Source: Chrysoporthe austroafricana
Lineage: Eukaryota > Ascomycota > Sordariomycetes > Diaporthales > Cryphonectriaceae
Assembly: GCA_001051155.2 (NCBI GenBank)
Contig: JYIP02000002.1
Coordinates: 69,583-133,582, forward strand
Direction: 5' to 3'
DNA length: 64,000 nt
A program made the position numbers and the translations under genes. The notes beneath the pieces are model-generated. The model was not told the origin of the DNA and made no database searches. It saw only the letters and a program-made list of their open reading frames with translations. This document shows, piece after piece, positions 34,367 to 46,809 of the stretch (position 1 is the first letter of the stretch; every line of letters begins with the position of its first letter).

Positions 34367-34902
34367 AATCGTCGACGGTCGCAACAGTTTCCGAATTGCT
34401 AGTTTCTGCCAAGTCATCCCACAATCCTCGCCTTACGATCTTCCTGATCGACTTTAAACCCATGCCAGTAACGGCGGACGACATGGTAACCGCAAGACAC
34501 ACCATAATTGCGACCTTAGTAATGGTAGCCAGCTTCGATGTCCATATAACGGACGGGACGACAATAACAAGCAGACCTAAGATAGCCAACGACTAGGATG
34601 AGCCGTGGGGATTCCAGAGCCCTGCTGAATCCTCTGTGGACGTCATGGCTCATCTAGTTAATGTCGTTTGTTCTAGATGCGAGAAGGACGAATGGAATTG
34701 CCAGCATAAGACTAATTCTTACTAGAAGTTTCGGCCAGAGAGCGCGAGAATGAAGGGGGATATGCGAAACATAGTCTAACGCGCAATATACAATATTAAC
34801 ATAGCCATTTGCAAATATTAAGAGTAAAAGACGCTTATCTCTCTCCGAAAGCACGCCATGTCTCCAATTCTCGTCGACATTACTAACATAGCTCCGCTTC
34901 AT
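34367..34902 (-). CDS. hypothetical multi-pass membrane protein, incomplete model
   Basis: Two minus-strand segments are protein-like: 34902-34654 (ERDKRLLLLIFANGYVNIVY, then LWPKLLVRISLMLAIPFVLL) and about 34589-34367 (LGLLVIVVPSVIW, VAIMVCLAVTMSSAV, then KIVRRGLWDDLAE). Each holds two hydrophobic segments, so four helices are plausible. I found no satisfactory intron joining them across the stops at 34654-34600, so the gene may be broken. The C-terminal half faintly recalls fungal DUF6594 proteins, but this is weak. Function unknown. Confidence 0.35.
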
Positions 34903-34956
34903 TTGAGGTCCTGAACACTGAATTCCATCAACCGGCTCTTTTGCTCTTGAAACACG

Positions 34957-34991
<35 letters not shown>

Positions 34992-35405
34992 GTCGCTACG
35001 GTCTTTTTGGGTGAAGTCATCGTGGAATTAACAGCACTGGTAGTCGATGCTTTCAAGCTAGTGACGCTACTTGAGGCCGAGGACGACGTCTTGCGGATCG
35101 GAGTGGTGGGAAATAGCGAACTGGTGCTCGCGGGCGTATCATCGTCTTGATGACTTGTCAACTTTAATGAGTGACATAGCCGCTAACTAACTCGCAGGCA
35201 CGGACACCAGGGCAAGCTACACGGCACGGAAACCATAACAAAGCGGGGCAGCCATAGCTCATAAATGAGTGCATCTTGTCATACTCTGCCCCAAGATCCC
35301 GCTCCGGGAAATGTTCATTTGAGTTCAGTTCATTTCGTCGCCGATACATACCAACCTCTTAGGCTACCCACCTTACCATTCCTTCATCAAAGCCATATCC
35401 ACAGC
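34903..35405. other. intergenic with poly-T run
   Basis: Contains a 29-nt T run at 34959-34987. Open frames across it are low-complexity and not convincing. Confidence 0.5.
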
Positions 35406-36120
35406 ATGCCAGACCTACGACAACAAAACGAGAGGATCCTCGCCGCGTGCAAGAGTGGCGATATGCACGCACTAGAGACGTTGTTTCAGGAGCTTGATAT
35501 CAGCCCCGACAAGCCCAAGAACGGATGGGACTTTGATAAAGCGCTTGTCGATAATGAATACACACCTTCAGTCCTCGAAATGATGAGCTTCGCTATATAT
35601 TTACCGACAAATTGACACACTCTCCTTTCTATTTTCCAAATTTCCCAACACAAGCTCAGGCGGCGGTCCTATCGCTACGGCTATCGATACCTTGGATCCT
35701 GAAATGGTTAGAGCAGTCTGCAAACTCGATCTTGCTGCGCCTAGTAGTGAATACAGCTATGCCAACGTCCTCATAGGCGTGCACGTCCGAGGAACACGCA
35801 GATGTCGTCAAAGTGTTGCTAGAGTTCGGCGCAGAACCCAACAAGGAACCGGTCTATATCCCGCCGTACTCTAATTTCGGCTGGGCAGTGCTCGGAGGTA
35901 TGCCGCTGTCAACCTTTGAGCAGCTCTTCGATGCCGGATACAAGGGCAATGGCCACTCTGCAAGTCTTAAAGAGCATCTCACGACAGCAGCACCAGACTC
36001 TCGGTATTTGTGCATCGATATCAGGCACTTCGCGTAGGCTGCTGCGTTGTGACATTGGAGTCGACAAACCACAAACTCTTCGAGAGAAGCGCAATAGCAG
36101 TGGTTCAAGATCATAGCGAG
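35406..36120 (+). pseudogene. ankyrin-repeat protein, broken
   Basis: Starts at ATG 35406 with MPDLRQQNERILAACKSGD, which opens an ankyrin-type helix pair. After PSVLEM the frame closes near 35613 with no clear GT donor. Coding resumes near 35660 (GGPIATAIDTLDPEMVRAV). A shift near 35780 leads to EEHADVVKVLLEFGAEPNKE, a clear ankyrin unit, then GWAVLGGMPLSTFEQLFDAG, before another shift near 35965. Its layout and MPxxxxxx start resemble the decayed ankyrin gene at 14819-15629, on the opposite strand. Both are probably members of a recently amplified family now decaying (inference). No partner or effector domain is visible. Confidence 0.6.
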
Positions 36121-36859
36121 GCTGAGCGCATACCCTGACGAATGGACGGACTATCTACATGAGTTTCTTTTCTTTTCTTTTTGTTTTTCTTTTTGTTTTT
36201 TTGCCCCTTGCTTCCCTTCTTCCAATCCATGATTTCATCTCTGTTAAATTGAACGGACGATACTGTCATATGCTTTTCATGGACGTGTATCAATGGACGA
36301 AGTTGTGATTTCCCACGTTATTCAAGCTCCACCAGTGCGCTCTTACACAGTATGGAAATGCTTACCAAATTGTCCTCGATTAAACAACTCACTATAGCGC
36401 TTGACATATAGCTATTCCTGATAACATCTAATAATGTGAAATTGTGCAGAGGTGAAGGCTCGGTTAAATTAACTCCGGTCTAAGACGAGCATGCCCCTGT
36501 AGTGTTACATCATGCGAGCTGGTAGTCTGGAAGCAATGTGACGCCGTAAAATCACCACCGGCATTTCTCACGCCGATAAGGTCAACCCGCCACCTTGTGA
36601 AGATCATCCTGCCCCCCTCGGACAAACCGTAAAAAACATTGTCTCCGGATAATTAAATGTAACGTTCCGTTGTCGATTTCTCCGCCCGTTTCAGTTCACT
36701 CTGAGCTTGTTAGCACTCTTAAAATATATGTTCCTGGGATCACACGCCTGGTAACACTGTTGTGTCCCAGCACCCTGGTTATGATTTCATTTCATTTCTA
36801 AGCTCCCTGCGGCCCTGCTAAGTGCCGCGTTCAAATGCGCTGGCTCGACCATCGTCACA
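36121..36859. other. intergenic; polypyrimidine tract and GH35 upstream region
   Basis: 36160-36200 is a TTTTC/TTTTG-rich pyrimidine run. Otherwise nothing is recognised; the right end should hold the beta-galactosidase promoter, with a TATA-like AAAATATATG near 36721. Confidence 0.45.
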
Positions 36860-38932
36860 ATGATTCCTATTTTACTAGGAGCATCGACCGTGCTGGGGAT
36901 GATGACACAGACATTGGCTCTTCTATCGGCAACAGCGACATCGTCAGCAGATGTCCCGGCCTTCACTTACAACACTTCCTCGTTCTTGCTTCATGGAGAA
37001 CCATACGTTATCATTGGAGGTCAGATGGACCCGCAGCGTATCCCTCCTGAGTATTGGCGAGATAGACTGGCCAAGGCCAGAGCCATGGGTTTGAATACGA
37101 TCTTTAGCTACGTATATTGGAATCTCCTAGAGCCTCAGCAGGGGTTGTGGAAATACGACGAGGACTCCAACAATATTGCCAACTATTTTCGGATCGCACA
37201 GGAAGAAGGGCTCCACGTTGTGCTCCGGCCAGGACCGTACATCTGTGGCGAACGGGAATGGGGAGGGTTCCCGGCTTGGTTGAGTACAGTTCCAGGTCTT
37301 GTCGTGAGAAGCTTCAACAAGCCTTTCCTAAATCTCTCAAAAATCTATATAGAGAACCTTGCTGCGATCTTGCAACCGCTGCAGGTTACAGAAGGAGGCC
37401 CTTTGCTCATGGTTCAGGTCGAGAACGAGTTCGGATCCTATAATGATTCGGACCACGAATATACACGAGCACTGCGGAACATCCTCCGGGAAAATTTCAA
37501 CGTTCCCTTATACACAAATGACGGAGGCACAAATTGGACCTTGGCTGGCGGAGAGGTTCCTGGCGTCCTGGCTGAGACCGATGGGGATCCGTCGAGCGGA
37601 TTTGCGGCAAGGGACGAATATGTCACTGACCCGAGCGAGCTGGGACCTCTCCTAGACGGGGAATATTATACATATGCCCCGGACACGTGGGGCGCTGACA
37701 ATCCACACAGTACTACTGCTGGGAATCCCTCTGAGGTTGCCCAAATAGTGAAGGTACGTATGAATCCAGAACAGCATCCGGTATCTCGGAGTAGTATCCC
37801 TCGCTAACGCTTGAGTTCGCACGATACAAGGACCTGGACTATGTACTCGGGGCCAACAATTCAATAAGTCTCTATGTGTGTTATCCTCATGGTCAGATTC
37901 TAGCTCCTCGGGTGCTAATGAAACCACAACGATTAGATGTTTCACGGGGGAACTAATTTCGCTCTGAGCAATGGGGCTTTATGGAAAAATTATACAGCAA
38001 GCTTCACCACCTCATATGATTATGGTGCGCCACTGAGCGAGGACGGTCGAACAACGGATCTCTACTTCACACTTCGTGACACTATCAAGAAATACACAGC
38101 CGACAGTATCCCTCAGCCCCCCGCCAACGTACCCCTTTTGTCGATTCCCAATATCACACTATCAGCTAAGTTGCCCTTATTCGATATTCTATCTCCGAAG
38201 ACGACGGGGATATCACCCTTGACGATGGAGGAGCTTGGCCACAGTTACGGCTTCGTTCTCTACGAACATCAAGTCGTTCAAGCCATAGAGGGCTTGCTCT
38301 CGCCAGGTGATCGGCCGCGGGATAGGGTTATCGTGTATGTCAACGGCAACCGAAACGGCGTCATCGACAGCACATATGTGCAGCCGAATAACGTCTCCCT
38401 GAGGCTTGCACCGGGGGATATTCTCCAGCTTCTGGTCGAGAATCTTGGACGTGTGGACTATTGGTCCCTGGAATCGGATCTTTCGAACCACCTTCTCGAC
38501 CCGTATAAAGGAATCGTCGGCAACGTGACCATTGGTGGGTCTGTGCTGGAGACTTGGTCCATGGTCTCAATTCCTCTGGACACAATCCCTTCCATGGTTC
38601 CTATGGCGAATTCATCACTGCTGAAAGGAGCACCGACATTCTATTCCGGGACCTTCGTATTGGATTCAGGATATACGGATCCTGCACAGCTCGACACTTT
38701 CCTTGCGGTTCCAGATGGGGTGAAGGGGACGGTCTGGGTCAATGGTTTCAACCTGGGAAGATATTGGGTCATCGGGCCTCAGCAGTCTCTTTATCTCCCT
38801 GGCACGATCCTCCACGCTGGTCAGTCAAACGAGATCGTGGTTCTCGAACTGGAGCCTCAAAACAACACGATGACGGCAAGGGGGGAAGCGGAGAGAATCT
38901 GGGCCAACTATCCTGATCCGGATTACAGCTGA
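36860..38932 (+). CDS. secreted GH35 beta-galactosidase
   Basis: Exons are 36860-37753, a small one at about 37830-37875 (DLDYVLGANNSISLY) and 37937-38932. The product is about 644 residues. A hydrophobic signal segment occupies roughly residues 1-30. Glycoside hydrolase family 35 features are GGQMDPQRIPPEYW near the start, RPGPYICGEREWGG, the acid/base Glu in VQVENEFGSY, and the likely nucleophile Glu in LLDGEYYTYAPDTWG, followed by MFHGGTNFA. The C-terminal third matches the beta-sandwich domains, with TVWVNGFNLGRYW. The size corresponds to the shorter GH35 enzymes rather than the 1000-residue LacA type. About ten potential N-gl sites (NxS/T) fit secretion. It would release terminal beta-galactose from oligo- or polysaccharides outside the cell. 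No lesions. Confidence 0.92.
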
Positions 38933-40122
38933 CTCCAACGTCCTTGTAGGACAAGGCCAGTGGGTCCTTCAAGTGGATGTATAGGAAGTTCACTATGATA
39001 TATAATGTTCAGTGATCTCTGGTGACTTTTGGTGGGATGTCTTCCAATTTGGGCGAGAATCATAGCCCACGGTCTCATACAACCTGGTGATAATCGTAGA
39101 TAACAGTCCCCGTCCCAGTCTTGACATGGAGCTAGAGTTCGCGGGCAAGCACCCAAGGAGAGCCAGCAGACATTGTGTCGATCAACTTGGCCTAATAAAC
39201 CCATTGGAGGCCTATATGTGGCATATCCAGCGACCTAATACTTCTAAGAAGGGCAAGTATTGTAATTATGGTACAATTCAAGACTGCCCAGTCTGCAGGT
39301 GTCACAGCATCTAGAGGTTATTCGCTATACACTTCCTAGGTTGCCCTTCATTTCGCATCTTTGACGGATATTTCTATGCAACGCAGTGGCTGAACCCACG
39401 CAATGATTCTTAGCTCCTGTGATATTCCAAGCTAGCTCTTGTCATCGACATTAATAATTTATCGACTGTCGGAGCACCCTGGATACCCAGGTGGTGAGAA
39501 ACACGCCGGAAGCTAGGCTTTAGTATACCTGTCATCACGAGCACAAGCTGACAGTGAGTGTATTTGTTTTCCCAAGCTCTCGCATGTGACGAACACGTAT
39601 ATAAGTTATCCTGTTGAATAACTTACTTTTCCTAGTGCTACCCAACGCGCTGCGTCATACCGAAAGGTGGCTGCAATTACCACACTCTACACCCACCATC
39701 ATCCAGAATCACCACGGAACCCTATTTTCGGCAAGAATTCCAAGCCGGAGAAATGAGATCAGATGAAGGGCGCGACACCAAGCAGTCTACAAGACTGACT
39801 ACAGCAAATACGATTCTCGGGAAGGTCGCTAGGGCTAGACGGCGATGATGTGCGAATTCCCACCGCGAAGACGCCACTAGCGTACCGTGAGATCTTTCCC
39901 GACGGACCGAGGGACATGGACCCCCCAGAGGTTGGAAACAGAGTAAGTAAATAAGATTTCTTTCTGCTAACAGAAAGTTCCAGGTGGCGAGACAGCCCTC
40001 TGTCAAAGGCCTCACAGAAACTTCTAGAAACCTGACTAACTACCTCGTAAAACACCGAGTAAGGCGAACCTGGGTTGACCTACATCTGGCGACTAGCGGC
40101 TACCACCTGGGTATAGCAGTAA
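38933..40122. other. intergenic, no gene recognised
   Basis: Open frames at 39722-40055 (minus) show no domain or exon logic. A perfect 8-bp inverted repeat with an 8-nt loop lies at 39602-39625. Confidence 0.45.
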
Positions 40123-41665
40123 TTATATCGATGCTTGTACCGCTTTCAGACTGCCCACCACGGTGAGTGATAGAACGGGAGAGATGAAATATGATATCTG
40201 AACTCTGGTCAACACCAAAATACGTTTACACACACTGTCCAGGGCACTCCGACTCACTGTAAGCAGCTTTGCAATAATAGCCTCCTCCTCTTCATCTGCA
40301 CTACTGACTTGAACCATGGTGATTAGTTTCATTGCCGGCGGCCCGCTGACCTTGTGTCAGCCCTGGTCTTTCATCAACGTGCCTGTGTTAGAGGGAAAGT
40401 ACTCACCATGGCATCAGCATCATCGTAAACCATAGCATGGGATCGGATCCGAGGATATCTGTCCTCGATGCAAAGAGATAGATGAGGGAAATTGCTGCTA
40501 CTGGCCACAGGATGAAGCGGACAAGCATTATGTACGAGACAGTGCCCCATGGCAGCTTGCTGGATCTGCCTTGAGTCTTCTCTGCGGTTCCTCTGTATGC
40601 GGAGTAGAGTGATGTGCCAGCAATAACAACGGGCAAGGGTACGAAGAGGGTGCCGATATTTTTCAAGGAGGCCGTGAGCCATGCAGTGAATATCCCGCCG
40701 TGTTCACTATCGTTGAAGAAAGCTCGATGGAGGGCCGGGACGAGCCCAATGACCGCTCCGATGATTGCCCCGACCAAGGGCGCGTTGAGGAAGTCGGAGA
40801 GGAATAGAAGCCACCACTTTGTCCGCGGGCTGAGCTTTATCCACCGTGTCCTCGGTATGACAGAAGCCCGCCGGTCAGAGGACTTCCTAGAAGCACCATT
40901 GGTCACCGCGGAGGGCTTCCGAGTCGAGGGAAAGAAAGACCTATGGTCTCCGAAGGGACTGTGAAATATGTCTGGCACAAGCAGTTGATCGCCACTGATC
41001 AACCCTGTCTCCTCTGTCGGTCCTTCAATGTCGTTATCATCGTGTTGAGACCCCGCGTCTGAGTGGGAGTCGTCATCGGGTGTATGCTCGGTGTCTATGA
41101 GACGTGGTCCGATGGCAAAGGTCAGGCAGCTAGACACGGTAGAGAAGACGAGGAAGTATGACTTTGCCCGCTCGACCGCATTATCTGTTGTCTCGTCCGT
41201 AGCAATCAGAGAGCTCAATATCCCCGTCTGTTGCAGCGCGCTTATGAGCAGTAGTGGGTACGAGCTACAGCACCTGAAATCAGCCATTAATCTTCAGGCA
41301 AATTCTTGGAATTCTCCGACGCACGCTGTGTTGTTGAACATGAGAGCTGGCGTCACCCAATCAGGCATTTTGAATACGAAGTGTCCAAGTATACCGATGA
41401 GGAAGCTGACAAAATGGCACAAGATGCTCCAGAGGACGATGATGCCATATCTGTCGGCAGAGCCCGAATGCAGCTCTGCACCAATCTTGGTGATGAGCAG
41501 CGCGGGCAGGAACATCCGGACGCATACTTTCGATATAGCCTTGGTGTTGTCAGGAGAGAGCATGCCAAGTTTTGCCGCTATGGCGCCGTAAAAGATCACC
41601 AGAAGGACAGAGACGCTGGCCTGTATTGCGCCTACGAAGGCCTCCAGGAGACCTGATGGCGCCAT
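40123..41665 (-). CDS. PIN-like (auxin efflux carrier family) membrane transporter
   Basis: Exons 41665-41325, 41264-40407, 40345-40258 and 40197-40123 join in phase to 1362 nt, 453 residues. The start at 41665 (MAPSGLLEAFVGAIQASVSV) matches family N-termini; an in-frame Met at 41809 would add an atypical leader. Helices cluster in two bundles separated by a polar loop of about 110 residues (acidic, then Ser/Arg-rich). Family landmarks are ALMFNNTASYPLLLISALQ, NAPLVGAIIGAVIGLVPALH, and MMLMPCGPPAMKLITMVQV. The 60-nt intron 40257-40198 keeps frame if retained. Fungal members are ER or plasma-membrane carriers of unknown substrate; the plant name does not imply auxin export. Intact. Confidence 0.9.
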
Positions 41666-44600
41666 GCCGTGAGTGGCTGCTCTAGTGGCGGTGGTGATGA
41701 CGATGGGATCGTTCACAGCTCGTCGGCAATGACCTTGAGCGACTCGCCGTGATATGGTTTCCACTCGTGAGTCGAGAGTTGTACCGAAGCAATGTCCAGC
41801 CTCCGTCATAACTGCAGTGACGCAATCTCAACCCAGCAAGCAGGCTGGAGACGCTCCAAGGTTACTTCGGCCCCCACACGATCTGTGCAGATGGTGCCGG
41901 GAGCCGAATGCACCCCTGACTATCGAAAAATGCTAAATGCCGCGATAGATACCACAGTACTTTCAAGAGGAATGTGGACCCTGTAGTGAAGCGTGGGGTG
42001 CTGTGGAGCATACCACACTACAGCAATCCTGGGTAACATCTTGGAGAGGTAGAGCTCCCCCCCCTGCGGGTCACTCCTTTTGTATGGAACAACCCCATTA
42101 CACTATCACCACATATGGTACAACGCCCTTCTCATTGGTGATTAAATATAGCGCCCAGACTATCAAGCTATATGTTTGGGCTGGGTCAAGGGCGGCGTCA
42201 CCAGGCATAGCATGAGTTATCGAGGCTCTTGGTAATGCGGTCGAATGTAGCGATCATAAGAGGACATGAGAAGGCCTGGTGGCCCCTCAAATAAGGTTTG
42301 CTGAGGAATGGTACCGGAATTGTAGCCAGTCCCTTAATACTGCCTTAGAAAAGTCTAAGATGGCACAGACAGAGAGAAATGAAGCAGGCGACCACGCCAC
42401 ATGTTGAACTACCGTTATCAGTATAAGAGATACGCTCGTCGTTCGCAAATTCTACACCAACGAACTCAATAAAGCCAAGTTGGCTCTTGGGCGACTGCGT
42501 TGAAGTAATTATTCGCACCGCCGTTCCCGAGACTCATTACTTTTGAACACGTGGTTCTGTGCGGATGTGCATCCTTATTTCCATATGCGCAGGCGGCGAG
42601 GGTCGGACGATGCGCTAGCACTGATGGGCCCATGATGAAGACACGTTTAAAAAAAAAAGCCCGCTGTTAATCTGTGAGCATCGATTCCCAGAATGAAAGG
42701 CCATAGCTGAGCTATTATTCATACGAGATATTGAACAACCGTGAGGACTTCATAAGGCAGCATTTGCGGGTGCTATCTCATTCGGTTTAAGAGAATCGGT
42801 TGTATGTCAAACGAAATTCCGAAAAAAAAAAAATGATGACTTCGACACAGGCATGTATGCCTCAACCCGCGGCATTCCTTTTATAGAGAGCGACTTATCA
42901 TACCATGGCGACTCCGACAGAGACTCTTGCTCTCTGTTGCGAGTGCAATATTAGAATATGTTGCAAAGCAAGCTCATCTAAGCATCGGAATGCGATGCGA
43001 TGGGCTATGGAAATTCGAAGAGACGGACTTACACGTTTGGGATTTGAAATGTTGTCTGTCTGTCCTCTACTCCCCCCCCCCCTCTCCTTGTTCCCCCGCT
43101 TTGGAATTTATACAAACAAGATGCCTTTCAGCAGAATGCAAACACCGGGCTACGATGCAGGTGTCTTTTTGTCTGGGAATACTCATCGTCCGGATTTGTC
43201 GGGAACGAGCGGCGGGAGACGGGGGACTCTCAGCCACATTGTAACTATATTCCACAGGGTCTTAAAGACATCCCTGGGTCTGTACGCCGATACGATTAAA
43301 ATTTCTTGGCAACGCCGCAGTCGCATTAGAGTAATATGCTATACATAGCTCGTTCAGAGCATACCCAGTATTGTTATCTTCTATTTTTATTTTCGACCTG
43401 GCTGAGCCTGCAACGACTATAGCAACAATGAACTTATCACCACGTACGAATAATACAGTTTTATTCAGAAGCAAACATCTGTCGTCTTGGACCAGTTTAT
43501 ATCCTTCAAACTCTCTCCATCAGCGGTGATATCTCCTCCGGCGCTAAATTTGCTATACAAGAGACTTCCTATTACATACGTCTACAATACCTAAAATTCG
43601 TCGATGCACAGCGAACAAATAGACGACGTTGGCGAAGAAGCGCGGTTCAGAAAGCCGCGGTATATCATGGTCTACATGCTCTACTCGAAACGGCGTGCCG
43701 AGGGTTCGCATGAAGCTGTGGAGCTAAGCCTTGGGCTGGGGTTGACGCCTCGGTGCACACAACCTCGGAGAAAACGGTGGACCGCCCGAGGACCGACAGT
43801 GGAGACTGAAACACTCGATGCTCGTCGCACTGAGAGGTCCATTGCGCGATCTGCGCGCCTTGTCAGGCGACAAAGCCATCACCCCCCGACCGTCGGATGG
43901 TTCAGCCGAGCCACTGCGATTAAGTACCACGTGGCGATCTGCACACCACGTGGGAGAAAAGATAATGTACGTAGTATAGAAGCAAGTTGGCCATACTGAG
44001 GTAGCACCTTCTGTAGATTCGACGTCATATGCGAGGCAAAGCACAGCTTTCCGCTGTACAGCAGTGGAGTGCTCGGGATCGTCGAAAGCTTAGCAGGGCT
44101 GGCCGACTCATGCGCGAGGGCGCTACCCCGCCAACGGTCCTTGCACTACGGTAAGTAATTTGGCTCGGTGAGCCTCGGCCAGACCGAGCTCAGAACGTAT
44201 GAAAACTACGTAAGCTCGTGGGTTTTACAGAGACAACACCTTGCTGGGAGGTGGTGAAATACACTATAAGCACCCCCGGCGTCTCCAAGCCCCAATGCCC
44301 AGAGTCGTATCATGCAGTCCGGGGGAGTCAAAATCATGCCTTGCATTTCCAAGGTTGGCTCCGGCAGATCTGCTTCCATCAGACGATAGCCCTCAGGGGT
44401 TATGTTTATTTTTTGTTCTTTTTTTTTTCCCCCCCCCGCAATTAAAGCTGCTTATGCGGCTCTGCAGCCAGCCTTGTCGGCGAGGTAGGGATAAGAATTC
44501 CTGCGAGCTTGCTTGAGTTCTTAGTATCTGCCGCGACTACTTACATCATAGGGACGCCTACCTAACCCGCATCGAGCCTGCTGACGAAGTCTCTCGGTGC

Positions 44601-45120
44601 TAGTCCTGAGGAGCCCAGAAACGTTCACCTTAACGCCGAGCAGCAGCAGGCCATGACTTGCTGGGTGGCACGCGGGTGGGTACAGACTGGTGGCAGTGCC
44701 CCTTGCTAGTGCCCGAGTAAGCAGTCATGACCCTAGCCCCTAACCACAGTCCTGGGAGTGGAGATCTACTACGTAGTACTCTACAGAATACCCGAAAGGG
44801 GGGATCCATATACTGTGGAACTGTATACAGAGTGGTATTACGCGTACGGTGAGCGCTGCGCACATTCACCCTGACGTGGGTAATCGGCCCGGGATAAGGC
44901 ACGCAGCGCATTCAGCCTCCTACTACGTAGTTCAACGATCTCAGAATATAAAGAACCACCATGGCTGTTGCGGAGGAGGATGTTCCACTAGGATCGGTAG
45001 CCTCTTGAGATCAACCTCCTCCTTCCCTAATCGCTACAGCCTCCTCCTCGTCGCCGTGCAGCGACAGCCATACACTCGCTCTCTATCCAGTTCTGTACAT
45101 TCCTTTCAGGTGTTCTCACC
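41666..45120. other. long intergenic region, no gene recognised
   Basis: About 3.4 kb without a supported gene. It has scattered homopolymers (A runs near 42649 and 42823, C runs near 43074 and 44431). Open frames at 42905-43348 and 43604-43999 have no recognisable features. The right end is the carboxylesterase upstream region. Confidence 0.45.
44946..44953 (+). promoter_or_regulatory. TATA-like box of carboxylesterase gene
   Basis: ATATAAAG lies 168 nt before the start codon at 45121, followed by a CT-rich leader, the usual layout of strong fungal promoters. Confidence 0.45.
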
Positions 45121-46809
45121 ATGAACATCAAGCAAATCCTCGCTGTCGCCATCACGGCAGTCGCTGTCGAGGGCCGCAGCATTCAGCGCGAGACCAGTGA
45201 CATCAGTCTCCCTACCATCAACACAACTCTGGGTTACCTGCAAGGCTCGCTCTCAAATTTTCGATCCCCGTTGGTCACCTCGTACAAGGGAATCCCTTAC
45301 GCCAAACCCCCGACTGGTGACCTGCGGTGGAAGGCGCCAGAGGCTGCCGAGCCTTGGAGCGGCGTCTTGAACGCGACCGAATTCGGACCACAATGTATGC
45401 AGGTGTACTCTGACGCCGGCATCTTCTCGTCTGGCAAGGAGTCTATGAGCGAGGACTGCCTCACGCTGAACATCTGGACGCCTACCTACAACGACACTTC
45501 GGATCTCACGTCTCTGAACACACCCGTGTACTTTTGGATCTTTGGAGGCCGCTTCGAGGGCGGCTCCGGCGATGTCAAGACGTACGATGGCTCCGGTCTT
45601 GCTTCAAAGGGCGTCATCGTGGTGACCCTCAACTACCGCCTTGGCGCGTTCGGATATCTTGCCCACCCTGAACTCCAGGCCGAGGATGCGCACAATTCCA
45701 CCGGCAACTACGGTATCATGGACCAGCAGTTGGCACTGAAGTGGGTGCACGAGAACATTGCAAACTTTGGTGGTAATCCTAACCAGATTGTTGTCGGTGG
45801 TCAGTCGGCAGGTTCCTCGAGCGCCTTGGATGTCATGTACAGCCCCCTTACCGATGGTTTGGGTGTTGCTGGCATCATCGCCGAGTCTGGCGCCCGAGGA
45901 CCCCACGACGCTATGACGGGAGGGCTGGCTACGTCGTACAGGAACCTCACCTGGGCCCTCTCTGAGGGCGAGTCGTTTGTCTCTTCATCCCTGAACGTAT
46001 CGACTATCGCCGAGGCACGAAATATCTCTGCTGAGACCTTGGCTACTTTTGGCAACGACATGGACACCAACATGGACGGAACTGTGTTTGCCGCCGCCTC
46101 TGCTGCCTACAGCGACCCACCTTTCTGGCGCCCGACGATCGACGGCTACGTTCTGGCTTACAAGTACGGCGAGGCTCTGCTCACCGGACAGCACCTCGAT
46201 GTCCCGATCATGACTGGCAACAACAAGGATGAGTCTGGCGCAGCACCTGACACGAACCTGACAGTTGAGGAGTTCAAGTCTGAGATGTCCTCGGTGATGC
46301 AGAACTTTTCCACCGAGTTCTTCTCGCTGTGGCCGGCTGGAGACAACTCTACCAGTGCAAGCGACCAGTTCAACACCTTTTTCCGTGACCTCAGCCGTGT
46401 GTCCACCTGGACCTGGGTCAAGGACTGGATCGCCGGCGGCGCCACCAGCAAGGTGTACACTTACTACTGGACTCATACTCCTGCTGAGAACTCCGGTTCC
46501 GGCGCTTACCACGGCAGCGAGCTGTGGTATACCTTCAACAACATTCCTTATGCCGACTACGACAACGTGACCTGGACTGGGGATGACTACAAGATCGAGA
46601 CCATCATGTCGGACTACTGGGTCAACTTTATCAGCACGGGCAACCCCAATGGCGCGGGCAACAGCAACCTTACCAACTTCATTGAGACCACTAGCGATAA
46701 CAAGCAGACTATGTGGCTTGGTGACAGCTGGGGCGCTAGTTACCTTGCGGAGACCGACGAGAAGGTTCAGTTCATTGTCAACTGGTTGAACACCTTGTAT
46801 ATGTATTAA
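45121..46809 (+). CDS. secreted type B carboxylesterase/lipase
   Basis: A single exon of 562 codons with a strong third-position G/C bias. A signal peptide (residues 1-18, ending VAVEG) precedes a carboxylesterase fold: YKGIPYAKPPTGDLRW, MSEDCLTLNIW, the oxyanion-hole region IFGGRFEGGSG (FGGR in place of the more common HGGGF), the nucleophile elbow GGQSAGS, and the catalytic His in GAYHGSELWYTF; the acidic residue is probably in the NNKDESG region. More than ten NxS/T sites suggest heavy glycosylation. The family hydrolyses esters and acylglycerols outside the cell. Length is normal (about 540-570). The codon usage and lack of introns differ from neighbouring genes, which may reflect high expression. 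Intact; substrate unknown. Confidence 0.93.
   Translation: MNIKQILAVAITAVAVEGRSIQRETSDISLPTINTTLGYLQGSLSNFRSPLVTSYKGIPYAKPPTGDLRWKAPEAAEPWSGVLNATEFGPQCMQVYSDAGIFSSGKESMSEDCLTLNIWTPTYNDTSDLTSLNTPVYFWIFGGRFEGGSGDVKTYDGSGLASKGVIVVTLNYRLGAFGYLAHPELQAEDAHNSTGNYGIMDQQLALKWVHENIANFGGNPNQIVVGGQSAGSSSALDVMYSPLTDGLGVAGIIAESGARGPHDAMTGGLATSYRNLTWALSEGESFVSSSLNVSTIAEARNISAETLATFGNDMDTNMDGTVFAAASAAYSDPPFWRPTIDGYVLAYKYGEALLTGQHLDVPIMTGNNKDESGAAPDTNLTVEEFKSEMSSVMQNFSTEFFSLWPAGDNSTSASDQFNTFFRDLSRVSTWTWVKDWIAGGATSKVYTYYWTHTPAENSGSGAYHGSELWYTFNNIPYADYDNVTWTGDDYKIETIMSDYWVNFISTGNPNGAGNSNLTNFIETTSDNKQTMWLGDSWGASYLAETDEKVQFIVNWLNTLYMY

Noticed and set aside
34928..35161. Ser/Thr/Lys-rich minus-strand frame over the poly-T run
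   Set aside because: The frame is largely produced by the homopolymer (poly-Lys) and has no start context or domain.
45604..46512. Minus-strand open frames across the carboxylesterase
   Set aside because: High third-position GC in the real gene creates long antisense frames; they lack any domain.
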